Positions 1 through 11,339 of a stretch of 64,000 nucleotides of DNA are shown in pieces; the first letter of the stretch is position 1; every line of letters starts with the position of its first letter. Under the pieces are notes generated by a model. It had not been told where the DNA came from and ran no database searches. It saw only the letters and a program-made list of their open reading frames with translations. The position numbers were made by a program, and so were the translations under genes. Origin of the DNA: Combretum micranthum (lineage: Eukaryota; Streptophyta; Magnoliopsida; Myrtales; Combretaceae); assembly GCA_024138025.1 (NCBI GenBank), contig JAMXBD010002224.1, positions 62,001 to 126,000 of the forward strand, written 5' to 3'.

Positions 1-2228
1 ATATGCTTGTTTGAAATATAGAAATTATAGTGGATAATTAGATAATAAAATGAGATGTGTTGGTATGATTCATTGATTGTGATGAATTGTGTGCTCAATT
101 GAGTTAATATAAATTAGAGTTGATATAGTGTTGTATGTTATGTGTGTTAGTATAATATGATTTTGTCTTGCTTGATACATTTTATGCATGTAATGCTCAT
201 GTTGCACAAAACAAAACCCAAGCCTTATAAGATTTTTGACCCATTTTCAAGCCCAAAACCAAGACCAAAGGCCACTTAATTTCCTTGCTCTATTCTGCTA
301 CCAAAGTCAAAACTTAAGGGATAATATCAAGCCTTATTTTTGACACAAAAATAGACGTCCAAAACAAACCAAAAACAAACCCAAAATAGACAAAAAAGTT
401 CATGGGAAATTTCAAGCCTGTTTTCCCGACCTTTTTTTATCAAGTTTCCTTGCTCAATTCACCAAGAATTCACTCCCACTCATCATCTATAAGTTAAGGT
501 AGGCTGACATGTCTTTTTGTTATGATTATTACCTCATTATTCCAAGAAATTCTTGTCAAAAGTTAGATCATGGTAGATTGCAAGCAGTCTAGAAATGTTG
601 GGTTGTTTGAGAAAGTATCTAGATGCTTGAAGTTGTAGTAAATAAGTTGTTATAAGCTTCAAAGTTGTTTTGAGTTGAAGTGTTGAGGTTAGATGAGTTG
701 TGTTATGCATTGGAGTTGTTTTGAATAAACATGAGTTGATGAATGTGGAGATGAAAAGTTTGATTGGTGATGAATGATGTTTGAGAGTTGTTTGATATTG
801 TTGAAGTGGATTTTGTACTTGTTTTGTGTTGATAATTGCATGAGACATGATGAATGATGATTTTGAAGTGTTAGAGCATGTAGGATGTGTAAAAAAAATT
901 GATAAAATGAAGTTTGAAAAACAGAAGATTTTGTAACCCCACATAATCTGTCAATCACGAGCGTAGTACAACATTTATTGGGCTCAGTTGGATGATTTTT
1001 AGCAATCACGAGTGTGATCTTGCCCTTACTAGCCTTGGGTTGTCAAAAAATTTTAAAATCTAAAAACTACGGCGTGACACGACCCTTAGTAGCGTCTAAT
1101 CTTGGTGTTTTCAAAAATCACATTCGTGACTCTGCCATTGCCAACCTCTAGTTACCGTGTTTTGATCATAACATTCATATTTTATGTTTTTACAAAGTCT
1201 TAAAAGATAAATGCATAAAATTTGATTGATTATAGCTGCTACATTTTCAAACCAAGTTAAAACTTGTGTTTGCTAATTAAATGTATGTAGTTAAGTTAAT
1301 ATGAATCTTTTAGGGGTAGAATGAAATGATAGTTAATGTGATATATATATATATATATATATATTGTCTATGAATATGAATTAGTGTATAATTATGAATT
1401 TACAATGTTTTATATAAAATGATTTTTTGATAGATTCTCGTATCAATTGAGTTCGAATACCGGTCTTGTCTAATAAACCTAGTTATCAAGGTATGCAATA
1501 GCTCATTTGTGATTGTTAAGTTAGGCATATTTTAATGAACTTAACTAAAGATGAATTAAAGATTGATTGAAATTGTTTGTGAGTGAGTCGTTGAATTTAG
1601 TCCGGAGAGTGGCAACCCTATCCGAAAATGGTACACCATGATGCAATGGTGATTCTTGAGTGTCTGCCATTCATTTTTGCTTGTGTTATTGTATACTAGG
1701 TCTTTGGCTCATGTTATTGCTTTGCAGATGATGTTGATGATGAATGCTATGATGATATAGGTTATGAGACTGACTGAGAAGTCTTCATGGATGAGTGGGA
1801 CGGATAGGGATTCCCTTTGGTGATCAAGAATGTTTTCTTTAAGTTGTATAAAAAGACTTTTGAGATGTAAATTTTGTGTAAATGGCTTGTTAGTTAAGCT
1901 ATGGTTTGTAATATAAGTTTTAAGTTGTTTCTTGTAAATTTTATTTCCAAATAAGTTTGCAAGGTTTTTAAAGTGCCATCTATTGATATTAATGTAATGT
2001 TATGTATATATGTATGTGTGTTTGATGATCAACTCATGTTGAGTAGTTGTAAAAAGTGAAAGTATTGTGGGTACTATGACATGTTTAAACAAATAGTCAA
2101 TACAATTTTTATCTTTTCAAACAATCTTACATATAATGCTTAGGTGTTTTATAATACTTAGGTATTATATGTGGTTGGAGACTTAGCATGCTTAATCATG
2201 AGGTGATTAAGTAGGCCGGGTCTTTACA
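1..2228 (+). repeat. 3' part of a long LTR (family S), cut by the window edge
   Basis: The sequence ends in a CGGGTCTTTACA-type terminus at 2228 and aligns by eye, diverged but collinear, with the complete solo LTR at 21371-24249. The best shared blocks are about 1690-1800 (around a GGCTCATG motif) and about 2096-2228. Its first base corresponds roughly to 21420 in the other copy, so only about 50 bp of the LTR start is missing. No primer binding site follows 2228, so this is either a solo LTR or the 3' LTR of an element lying to the left. Minus-strand frames at 537-1009 are low-complexity shadows. The LTR is probably gypsy type by its length; no lineage is assigned. Confidence 0.7.
1341..1364. 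repeat. (AT)n microsatellite
   Basis: An uninterrupted AT dinucleotide run of about 12 units inside the family S LTR. Similar but shorter AT/TA runs occur near 4350, 5730, 6310 and 6550. Confidence 0.9.
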
Positions 2229-3814
2229 TTTTTATTATTAGTGATTAATTAATAATTAAAAAAATTTAGTACTAATGATATTCCTTTTTATCACAGGAAT
2301 ATATGTTTTTTTTTTATTTTACTTTCATTTAATAATAAGAAATATTTCCTAATTTTATTGTTAGAATGATTAATTAATATATATTTATTTTTTTTTTTGT
2401 ATTAATTTATCAAATAGGTGCTTCTTTTGCGATGAAATGATAAACATGAAGGAAATTGTGCTATCTTCATGCTTAATCTACATATATTTTCTCACTAAAT
2501 GAAAACTTATTCCAAAAGATGTGGAGGATCAAGCAGTTAAGGTTTCCTTTGAAGAGCAAATGTAGATCACTACAATTCAAACTCTCAAAAAAGACCTTGC
2601 TATGGGGCAGGTGACTTACTAACAACGTCCTAATGCTAATAAAGACTGATCCCATGATACCAAGCACAAGGAAGACACCTTTGCATGCAGCAAGAATCGA
2701 TCCCATGACTACTGGGAGTCATGGACCGAAGCCTTAATAGTTGAGCCAACATCTACTGGTAAGCAATAATTTTTTTCAATAATTAAATCTATCCATTTTT
2801 TCTCCTTTTAATACTAGTAGTGGTGGTGTTGTTGCTAGTAATAGTAAAACTAACAATATAAAACATATTATTATAGGATAATCTACAACTTTAAGTGTTA
2901 GATGTATGTTTAAACCAGGGAGACTATGAAGCTCTACTCTTACCCTATCTATAGGATACAATACATTAAATTTTTACCCAAAACCTATTTTATAACACAT
3001 CATATTACCCTATACTCTGTAATGAAATTATATGTTTTTTATGAACTCTATTTTTTCATTTCTTAAAATTTAAATCTATATTCTTATATACAGTTTCTAA
3101 TTTATAAAACTACCTTATTTTCATATATTCATTGTATACACCATATGCAAAGAAATTTAATAAGTAATTTATTATTTTGTGCAAAAGTTGATACTTGTAA
3201 CAAATACTTATAGTATTAAACAAAATTATAAAACCCATAGCAAATTCAAAAATTGAAAACTTGATAAACAATACTTCTATGTAATTTAGAAGTTCATGTA
3301 CAAACATATAACTATAGTTCTTCAAAAATAAAAACAAAAAATTCTTTCAAAATAAAATAATACAAATTCTTCCATAATAAAAATTTCAAAAAGTAGTTTG
3401 TAAACAATAATCTTAAACAAAAGAGACTACAAAATAAAAAAAAAAAGAAGAAGAAAAGATAGAGTATTATTATTTATTTCTATTGTGTTTTTATTATTTT
3501 ATAACTTTTAATGGGATACTTTAGAATTTGTATGCTTTATATATTAGATGATATTCCAAGGTGAGTATAGGGTATGAAGACTTATATTTGTACCATACCC
3601 AATGATAGCAAGTTTCGAAATCCGAACTTTATTCGGTTAAGTAGAATACACGTGGATGATGATTAACGAGACTGGTAATTTTTATATTAATTGAATTAAT
3701 GATATTTTATTACTTTCCTTTTATTTCTTGTTACATTTCCATAACCGGGGAAAAATTAATTTTTAAATGTTTTTGAAAAAAAATTATATGTTATATATTA
3801 TAAAAGAAAAGCGT

Positions 3815-3900
3815 AGAATTAAGTGTGGTTTAGTAGTTAAGTATCTAATTTTACCTCTATCAGATCATGGGTCCAAATCCAATGGGTGTTTTTATTTTTC
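3815..3900 (+). repeat. tRNA-like (SINE-like) fragment
   Basis: An A-box-like stretch (TGGTTTAGTAGTTAA, about 3825-3840) is followed at tRNA-like distance by a B-box-like GGTCCAAATCC (3870-3880). This is the layout of a pol III internal promoter in tRNAs and tRNA-derived SINEs. No cloverleaf can be drawn with confidence and no poly(A) tail is obvious, so it is not called as a tRNA gene. It could also be a chance match in an old repeat. Confidence 0.4.
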
Positions 3901-4897
3901 TTAGCTTTTTCAATATGCATTTATTATACTAACTACTCTCTCTCTCTCTCTATGTATATATATGTGCATGTGTTTTTCTTTTTCTTTCACAATAACTAAT
4001 AATATTAAATTTTTTTATCATAAAATTATCGTCTAAATAAATTCTTGTTTATAATTATTTTATATTCAACGTATACCACAAGTAATAATTATTATTATTC
4101 ATATTACAATTGAATCTTATTGCACACTAATAATATAATTTGATTTAGTTACTCTTTTTCTTCAATCAGTGTTATTAAGATATACATGAATTATTGAATA
4201 ACTATCCTATCTACATATATTTTATATTTATTTGTACTAAAAGCATTCATATTGCATATTAATTATATAATTTGATTTAGTAACATAATTCTTTTTACAT
4301 GTAACGCTAAAAAAGAAAATGAATTATTGAATAAATATCATATCGAATATATATATATATATATATGATTTATTTTATATTAAAAGCAATATTTATAAAG
4401 ATATTAACTCTATATTTTTATTAATAATTAATTTTCAAGTGATATATACCATCTTTTATGAATGTACTAAATACTCTTAATTACTCTTTGAATGATTTTT
4501 TTTCCATAAAATTTTAAAAAATATATATCATATTGAAATCATCATGAAATTCTAAAATAACAATGAATATTAATAAATAATTTTAAGATTAACTTACTAA
4601 GGCCTACTCCTAGTTGTATAATCCTACTCTGCCCTTTACTAGAGCTATTCCACGGCAATGGTCTTATATGTGAATGAAACAATAATGAAACGTTTCTTCC
4701 CATCCTTAGGTAATACTCAATTCCGGATAGTAAATATTCCCTTTCCTAACTATAATAAATCTAAATATAACGAATTTCAATACCAAGCTAACCAAACCTT
4801 TTACAAAATAAAGCTTGTCAACATAATATAGCTTTATGTAGGTCAAAGGATATACGATATTTGAAAAAGTTTTAATTGAAACTCGTATTATGTAAAA

Positions 4898-4952
4898 TCA
4901 ATATGCTTCACCTGGTAAAAAAAAAAAAAAAAAAAAAAATCAACATGCTTCA
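4898..4952 (+). repeat. Poly(A) tract flanked by a short direct repeat
   Basis: A run of 23 A (4917-4939) is preceded by CCTGGT and flanked by near-identical 13-mers at 4898-4910 and 4940-4952, which differ at one base (TCAATATGCTTCA and TCAACATGCTTCA). A poly(A) run between direct repeats is what target-primed retroposition leaves, here with almost no body sequence. Local slippage or duplication could produce the same picture. Confidence 0.45.
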
Positions 4953-5326
4953 GTGTACTTGCGGTACTTGTGAACCTCTTATCATTATTCTCCTATAAGT
5001 TTATAATATTATAGCCTCTTTGTCTAAAATTATGATATTCAATCGGTAATACAAAGTGATTTTTCAGTATACACTATAATAAATCTAAAACATAAGTGAT
5101 TTTAATTAAAAAAAAAAAAAGCACAATAACAATTAAATATAACAAATACAAACCACAATAGCAACTTAAATTGGATATACTTGACTATGCGATTGATTAC
5201 TAACCTATAAAGTTGGTCAAAACTTAGCTTGAATTGGTTAGGCATGTTATATATATATAATTTAAATATGCTCATTAACTATATTATGTTTAGTGTGTTC
5301 TTCATATCTTCTATATATTAAAAAAT

Positions 5327-5662
5327 TAGGGTTAATGTCATGAATGGTTCCTGAAATTTGACAAAATAAGCAAATAGATGTTTGAACTTTAAAATTGATC
5401 AATTTAATACCTAAACTTTTAAATTGGTTAATTTAGTACATGTATGAATTTTTTATGTTCCACAATAGTACCTTTTTTAGTTCTGTAGGTATTAAATTGA
5501 TCAATTTCAAAGTTTTTCAAGTACTAACTTATTTAATTTCAAAATCTTTAGGTATTAAATTGTTCAATTTCAAAGTACAAGTATTAAATTGATCAATTTT
5601 AAAATTTAGGTGCTTAATTACTTATTTTACTAAAATTTATGTATTATTTGTAACATTTTCCC
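5327..5662. mobile_element. MITE-like inverted-repeat element
   Basis: About 336 bp with long, imperfect inverted ends. The left end (AGGGTTAATGTCATGAATGG, from 5328) pairs with the reverse complement of the right end (GGGAAAATGTTACAAATAAT, ending at 5662). The arms continue inward through GATCAATTTAATAC on both sides. It has no coding capacity. This fits a Mutator-like or foldback MITE; a clear target duplication could not be assigned. Confidence 0.6.
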
Positions 5663-5932
5663 AGAAAATTACAAGCTATCACATATAAACTAGAGTATGT
5701 AAGGCGGGATGGATCATTGTTCCATTTATATATATATATATATACATGCCTTTGCTGAATATATCCAACCATACATATAATCCTAAAGATTTTGAGGATT
5801 CGTTAGGTTTAGATACTCGGTCCTAGAAACACTCATAGAATTAATAAAAAGGGAAAAGATAAAAGGAAAGGGGCTGGGTTTTTTATTTCTTCTTCATATT
5901 GATTACATAATTAAGAATTTACGGGAAAAATG

Positions 5933-6182
5933 TAGTGCAAGAGCCTATATTTGTACAACTTTTTTAAAAAAAAAGTCCAAACTTTTTTACCAGTTTTAGG
6001 GCCTATATTTATTATTTATGTGCATTTGAGGGCTTTCATCCATCTGTTATTAACGGAAGTGACATGGATGGAGGCCCTAAAATGCATGCATATTACAAAC
6101 ATAGACCTTCAAATGCATGATTTAGAAATGTAGGTCCTCTTTTGCAAAAGTATACAAATATGGCTCTTAATTGCATGATAAA
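5933..6182. mobile_element. Second MITE-like inverted-repeat element
   Basis: The left end (TGCAAGAGCCTATATTTGTA, from about 5937) matches the reverse complement of the right end near 6145-6178 (TGCAATTAAGAGCCATATTTGT), with a few indels. The interior carries a shorter inverted pair around a CATCCATCTGTTATTAACGG-like core near 6038-6058. A 60-codon plus frame at 5951-6133 lies entirely inside the repeat and is not considered a gene. Confidence 0.5.
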
Positions 6183-6990
6183 AAATTCAAAGACTTTTTT
6201 AGAATTGCACAAATTAGAAAAATTCATTTTACTATTTTATGATTACTTAGAAAATTAATTTTCGAAACTTATTAGCAAAGATTTTAGCTTGTCATGTTAT
6301 TTGATATATATATATATATATATACATATGCATATGTTCATGGTTATTAGCTATCCTCATGCATGATAATTAATTAAGATTAATATTAATTATTATTTTT
6401 TTTTATCTCTTTTGTCTATTACTAACAAATAAGTATATATATAATAATGGACCTACAATAAAAAAAAAGGAAAATTCCAGTTAATAAATCAATATTAATT
6501 ATTTAAATGCTATCTAATGTTATTAAGATAAGAAAATTGTTTATATATATATATATATGATATTTGTAATATTGATTGAAAAAAATCGTATAACAAGGGA
6601 AATTTGTTATATTAAGTGAAAACATATATATATTTCACACCACTCTCTAATTGTAATAGTGTAATTTTTTAACTTAATATTACAAATACATATTTGTAAT
6701 GTTAATTGAAAAAAATCATATAAGAAGGGAAATTTATATTACATATTCAGAATTAAGAATTTACATGCAATTGATAGACTCATTAATGAATATTCAAATG
6801 AATTCTAAAATTTTTCGTTATTATTACTTCTCATTCAATTTTTTCTTAAATTTCAATATCTCATTTATTTGCTTCCGGCTTCCTCTTTATGTTTTTCATC
6901 CCATTAATGTCTATGCATTCATGATTTATGTCAAAACATTAAAAAAAAAAAAAAAAAGCCCTAAGACAACGGTCAACCATGGCATTCACT
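6183..6990. other. AT-rich spacer upstream of the host gene
   Basis: This stretch holds AT/TA runs and poly(A) or poly(T) tracts. A frame at 6699-6998 has low complexity and ends in a poly-Lys run encoded by an A-tract, so it was not called. The stretch presumably holds distal promoter sequence of the gene at 7130, but no specific element could be named. Confidence 0.5.
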
Positions 6991-6991
6991 C

Positions 6992-7002
6992 ACCTTAAAT
7001 AC
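6992..7002 (+). promoter_or_regulatory. Possible TATA element of the gene at 7130
   Basis: A TAAATA core sits in CCTTAAATACC about 130 bp before the ATG. Transcription starting about 30 bp downstream would leave a 5' leader of about 100 bases, which is ordinary for a plant gene. A second AT-rich candidate (TATATT) lies near 7011. This is inferred from position and sequence only. Confidence 0.3.
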
Positions 7003-7129
7003 CTTAACAGTATATTTTCCTCCTTATACTTGCTCAATCCTGAGATTTAACTTATACCCGTCCGGAACAAACCCGATCACTGGAGTACTATCTCCACCAA
7101 CGAACATCAATCAGTGCTTAAGAATCCAA

Positions 7130-7963
7130 ATGGGTTGTTGTATGAGCACTCAACAAGCATCATCAGCACCATCATCTCCACATCGACCTCCTCCGCCAAA
7201 ACGACGTCGTTTGAATGATCCTGTTGACGAATCTCTTGATAAAGCCGTGGATGATACAAGTAGTAGAAAAGCCACACCATTGCTGCCATCATCACCACCA
7301 CCACGACGGCCACTGCCTCTTTTTTCTGTGGAAGAGAAAGTAAAAGGTGTGCTTATTAAAACACCATTTACAAACCCTAAACCTATATCAATAATAAAAC
7401 CACCTCAAAACCAAACCCTAGATCGCCCAAAGCCAAAGGCCTTCAAAACAGCAGCGTTCGATAATATTGCTGACCAAAAATGGTCGACCAAGACCAAGAT
7501 GACTTCTCGATCTCCATCACGGCCACAAGCACAACCACTACGAAGTGCACTGTCCAGGGCCGGCATGTCTCCGGCAAGGTCAGCTCCCAAGAGAGAACGT
7601 GTGGCGGGTCAGTCCCCGACTTGGAAACCTGGTTTCCTATGTCCTGGCAGGGTCAATGGAGGATTCGTAAAAATGGTACAAAGCAGAGAACCGGGTGCGG
7701 TCCTGTCCAAACCCGACCCAGTTTTAGGGCCTTGGAAGAGGTCCGGCATCTCTCCGGTGGCCCGAGTGACTAATAATGGAGTTGGGAGACCAGTTTTTGA
7801 ACGGGGGTCGAGTGTTGCTGGGGGGAGGATTTCAAGTCCCAGTCGGATCAGGAAGGATCCGGCCCGAAAGGGAAAGGGTCCTGCTGGGAATGATGGACAG
7901 GTGAACGGCGAGGATTCGTTGGAAAGTCCGTTAGTTTCCTTAGAATGTTTTATATTTCTTTAA
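7130..7963 (+). CDS. Basic Ser/Pro-rich protein with MGCC lipidation start, unknown function
   Basis: Single-exon frame of 277 residues with high complexity and clearly higher GC than its surroundings, which argues for a real host gene. It starts MGCCMS: Gly2 is a good N-myristoylation site, and Cys3 and Cys4 are likely palmitoylation sites, so plasma-membrane anchoring is inferred. A proline-rich stretch and a basic cluster follow (KRRR near residue 25), which could act as a nuclear signal. Several SP/SR-rich basic segments lie around residues 120-160 and 205-250. The protein ends in SPLVSLECFIFL, a hydrophobic tail that I recall from unnamed plant proteins of this MGCC type; this was not checked. 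The ATG context (CCAAATGGG) is acceptable. No catalytic domain is seen. The frame at 7480-7773 is a shadow in another phase. No intron is apparent. Confidence 0.85.
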   Translation: MGCCMSTQQASSAPSSPHRPPPPKRRRLNDPVDESLDKAVDDTSSRKATPLLPSSPPPRRPLPLFSVEEKVKGVLIKTPFTNPKPISIIKPPQNQTLDRPKPKAFKTAAFDNIADQKWSTKTKMTSRSPSRPQAQPLRSALSRAGMSPARSAPKRERVAGQSPTWKPGFLCPGRVNGGFVKMVQSREPGAVLSKPDPVLGPWKRSGISPVARVTNNGVGRPVFERGSSVAGGRISSPSRIRKDPARKGKGPAGNDGQVNGEDSLESPLVSLECFIFL

Positions 7964-8154
7964 ATTTAGGGATAATTTGAAAGTTTTATTGGCTATTATG
8001 AATTTTTCAATTTTAATTTTAGCTTGCACTTGGCTTCGTATTATTATTATTACGGGGAAGATAATTTTGATTAACCATGAGTCGTGAATAATATGAAAAA
8101 TTGTAACATAAATCTATATATACCATGATCATAGAAGATAATTTTCTTTTAGAT
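7964..8154 (+). other. Probable 3' UTR of the gene at 7130
   Basis: AT-rich downstream sequence with AATAAT-type polyadenylation-like motifs near 8088. Exact cleavage sites cannot be told. No other gene is seen. Confidence 0.4.
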
Positions 8155-8326
8155 TATACCTCGATTGACAATACATTATGTATGAGCTCCTACTTGGGCT
8201 GGTTATTTATCGATAATTTATTAAGAAAAATGAGATTTTATATACCTCGATTGACAATACATTATGTATGAGCTCCTACTTGGGCTGGTTATTTATCGAT
8301 AATTTATTAAGAAAAATGAGATTTTA
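8155..8326. repeat. Perfect 86-bp tandem duplication
   Basis: Two adjacent copies, 8155-8240 and 8241-8326, read identical by eye and begin TATACCTCGATTGACAATAC. The absence of differences implies a recent duplication or an assembly artefact. It lies about 190 bp past the stop codon of the host gene. Confidence 0.9.
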
Positions 8327-8960
8327 TATTTGAAATATATACATTATTCTGTTAACTAACTTTCACAAATCTATGTAGGTGTGTATTCGTGACCCAAAAA
8401 AAAAAATGAATATATATAATACGTCCTAGTCCTAATGTCTCATAGTCGAGAAATGTTGTTTCCTTTTTTTTTTCCTTCTTTTTTAATGTAGTATATTACC
8501 TTAAAAATCTTTTAATACATAAGATTTATTAGACCTTAAGAAGATCCAATGGCCTTATAGTTTACAGGTATTTCCCTAATCTTTTAAGCGAGAGGTACTA
8601 TATTTGATTTCCCCTTTCCCCATAATAATGAAAAAATAGAAAGAAATTAAAAAAAAAAAAGAATTTTCTTAATTAGAAAATGATTTTATTCCTAATAATT
8701 ACAATATGAAAAAAAAACTTATAAAAATGTCATTAAAGCAAAATAATTAAAAAAATTAGGCAACTTGAATTTGTCTTCAGAAGACGCACATTTGTTGAAG
8801 AAATGCAATCAATTTGTTTATTTTTTAAATTATTTTTTCCTAGTGATATTTTTATAATTTTTTATTAAACTATTATTATTTTTTCTTTATTCCTACAATC
8901 TTGCCGTTTGCCAAGCAGGGCATTCACTGATTAGAGAAAAATAAATATATGTTTTTCAAT
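8327..8960. other. AT-rich spacer, no gene seen
   Basis: Holds poly(A) and poly(T) tracts near 8395, 8467, 8650 and 8710. No frame of note on either strand. Confidence 0.6.
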
Positions 8961-9112
8961 ATTTAGAGCTATGGCTACTTATAATCCTAGTAACATGAAT
9001 ATTTGTTAAATGGTTAATCGAAAGACAATATTTGTTAACTGGAATATTTGTTAAATGGTTAATCGAAAGAGAACATTTAGAGCTATGGCTACTTATAATC
9101 CTAGTAACATGA
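8961..9112. repeat. Interleaved local duplications
   Basis: A segment of about 38 bp beginning ATTTAGAGCTATGGCTACTT occurs at 8961 and again at 9075. A second unit (ATTTGTTAAATGGTTAATCG) occurs at 9001 and near 9044. The order is unit 1, unit 2, partial unit 2, unit 2, unit 1, which suggests successive slippage or repair duplications. Confidence 0.75.
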
Positions 9113-9159
9113 TTATTGACATTCAGCTATTGATTCTATAATTTATATTACAATTATTA

Positions 9160-9858
9160 GTTTTTTTTTGGTGGCAAGAGACATTTCATTAAAAGGATCA
9201 AAATCCGAAATGAAACAACGTAGATCCAACATGGCATATGAAGATGTGCTTACAGGTGGTAAAAGGTTCAATTCATTATAAGAAACTAGAATATCAAAAA
9301 AAGATATATGCTCATATGTTGCAGGAGAGAGTTGGTCAAAAATAGAAAAAGAAATGCATCTTGTGAAAAAGAAGTCTCTGCCATAAGTTGTACATCTTTG
9401 AACCAAATCATATGGGATGGAGTTCTCTTTCCTAGGCGTCTTGGACAAGTGGGCCCATGGGATTGTGTAGATTAACTTCCTACATTATAAGATGAGGTTT
9501 GGTAAGAAAGCTTCAGAGATAACCTCAGATGAGATCTAATTGAGAGCATTGATGGAATTAGTCTCAATGATAACTGGATGTCCTCAAAAGGATTTAATGA
9601 CTTTTAAGACCTAGAAAATTCTCTAAATTCCTACTTCTAGCAGGCTACTAGCAAAGATTCTTCTGCAATATCCTGTTATGCATCTACCTCTTTCATCACG
9701 AATGCAACCCGCTATTTCAACCCAGGACTTTTCTATTTTAAATCCAGCATCAATGTTTTGTTTCAGCACTCTTTCCATAGGAGCTTGCCAAATAACTTTG
9801 TTGTGTAAAAGTATGGATTTTCTCCTAGCAAGTTTCATGGTGACCTAAAATTCATGGG
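9160..9858 (-). pseudogene. LINE ORF2 remnant: RNase H domain and 3' end
   Basis: Read on the minus strand, the frame at 9838-9623 has the look of a plant LINE-type RNase H: an N-x-DAGF block (the conserved Asp region), then a WVEIAGCIRDERGR-like stretch and SLLEVG. This is the arrangement of the RNase H domain found after the LINE RT in plants. Sequence continuing to 9160 is a degraded C-terminal part (minus frame 9448-9143), and a T9 run at 9163-9171 on the plus strand marks the poly(A) end. The upstream part of the LINE lies beyond the solo LTR, at 12508 onwards. Stops and frameshifts show it is dead. Confidence 0.65.
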
Positions 9859-11040
9859 CACTATGTCGAGCCTGGATTTTTCATTATCTGGTTCATTTCT
9901 CTTAACCCGATTCACATTAAACCTGAACCCATTTAACATGAATCCTCGACTAGGGGTTAAGAGAAATTTTAATTTTTGAAAAATGATTTAGAGTCGCCAC
10001 CCGATATAAATCTGGAAAAAATAAAAGCTAGGATCAATGGGTCGGTTGATCCTAACTTAGCTACTAGTCTGCGAAAATTTGATTTGAAAAATCAACTTTT
10101 AAAACCAGATATCATGGATTCGGGGGCTAACCTATTAAAACCAAATTGGTTACCACTTTTGGAATTTTAAATTTATAACCTATCCTTTATATGCTCAAAA
10201 AACTCAAATAATATATTATAACAGAAATATTTACAAGTCAAATCATTCATTTTTATTTTTTATATGCTTTTCTTCATTTTTATTTTTTTTTAGAATATCA
10301 ATATCAACAAATATATTTCCTTTTTTTTTTAACAAAAACTTATATTTACAAAATAGTTATTCACAATATTTAAAAAAAACAAAAATATATATTTTTTATT
10401 TTTTAATGTCGCCCCGCAGGTGCCTACGTACTTGCTAATTGAGATCAGACAAAACGTAGTTCTTTTAAAAAAGAACTTAATTTGTTGATCAATTTTAATT
10501 TTTGAACTCTTTTCACTTTAAATTTATTAAATTTTGAATTTTTATGAAAATCATTTTTGATGATCCTATGATCTAATCAATTGATTTTTCATTTCATGAA
10601 AACATTTTTCTAAGTCCAAAAATCATTTTTTTTATTTAGAAATTTTCGTTTTGGAAAATCCAATTTTGCATTTTTCATTTATTTTTATTATTATTATTTT
10701 TTTTAATCATCACATAAATTCACAACATATTCAAAATATTTTACGATACATTAAAATTATTTTCATGCATCAAATACGCATTTCTAAAAGCAATTTATGT
10801 ATAAATATATATTAAAAAATATTCAAAAATATCAAAATATAAAAAAAAAAATTTATATGAAAAATAATTATTTTGATTTTTTTGGATTTTTCTGAATTTT
10901 TCTGAATTTTTTATGAATTTTCATGAATTTTTTACTATTTTTTTGCTATTTTCTGAAATTAATTATATAATAAAATAATAATAAAATAATACGGACTGAC
11001 CTGGGCCGTTGGATGGAGCGGATCAGATCTGGAGCATCGA

Positions 11041-11330
11041 TCGCGCTTGCTTGATCTGGATCGTCTGATCTCTTGACTTCCAATCTGGAGGGTTGATTTG
11101 CTTGATCAAATCTAGGCCGTCTAATCTGCTTGATCAAATTTGGACCGTTGATATGCTTGATCGAATCTGGACCGTCTGATCTGCTTGATTGAATCTGGGC
11201 CGTTGATCTGCTTGATCAAATCTGGACCGTCTGATCTGGATGATTGAATCTGGGCCGCTGATCTGCTTGATCAAATCTAGACCGTCTGATCTGAATGATT
11301 GAATCTGGGCCGTCTGATCTGGGCTGACCG
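11041..11330. repeat. Minisatellite of about 27-28 bp inside the solo LTR
   Basis: About ten units built on CTTGATCAAATCTGGACCGT, with alternating GTTGATCTG and GTCTGATCTG joins. Unit starts at 11101, 11129, 11156, 11184, 11211, 11238, 11266 and 11293 give a period of 27-28 bp. Each unit has several GATC sites. Units are diverged by point changes, so the array is not new. Confidence 0.85.
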
Positions 11331-11339
11331 TTGACCGTT

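Larger units (their letters stand above)
2229..5326. other. AT-rich spacer, no gene seen
   Basis: About 3.1 kb of very AT-rich DNA with many homopolymer and AT/TA tracts. The minus frames at 2473-2706, 2776-2961 and 3110-3337 have no recognisable domain and look like chance reading frames. A short stretch near 2600-2760 has a more balanced base composition and may be an old transposon fragment. A tRNA-like fragment and a poly(A) insertion inside this interval are listed separately. Confidence 0.6.

Noticed and set aside
537..1009. Two minus-strand frames of 106-135 codons
   Set aside because: Low-complexity composition, inside an LTR, no homologous frame in the related copy at 21371-24249.
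7107..7313. Minus frame antisense to the host gene, and alternative frames at 7405-7590 and 7480-7773
   Set aside because: Overlap the better supported 277-codon frame; composition explained by its codons.
11041..11330. CRISPR-like array
   Set aside because: Units are contiguous without unique spacers, and the context is a plant LTR; it is a minisatellite.
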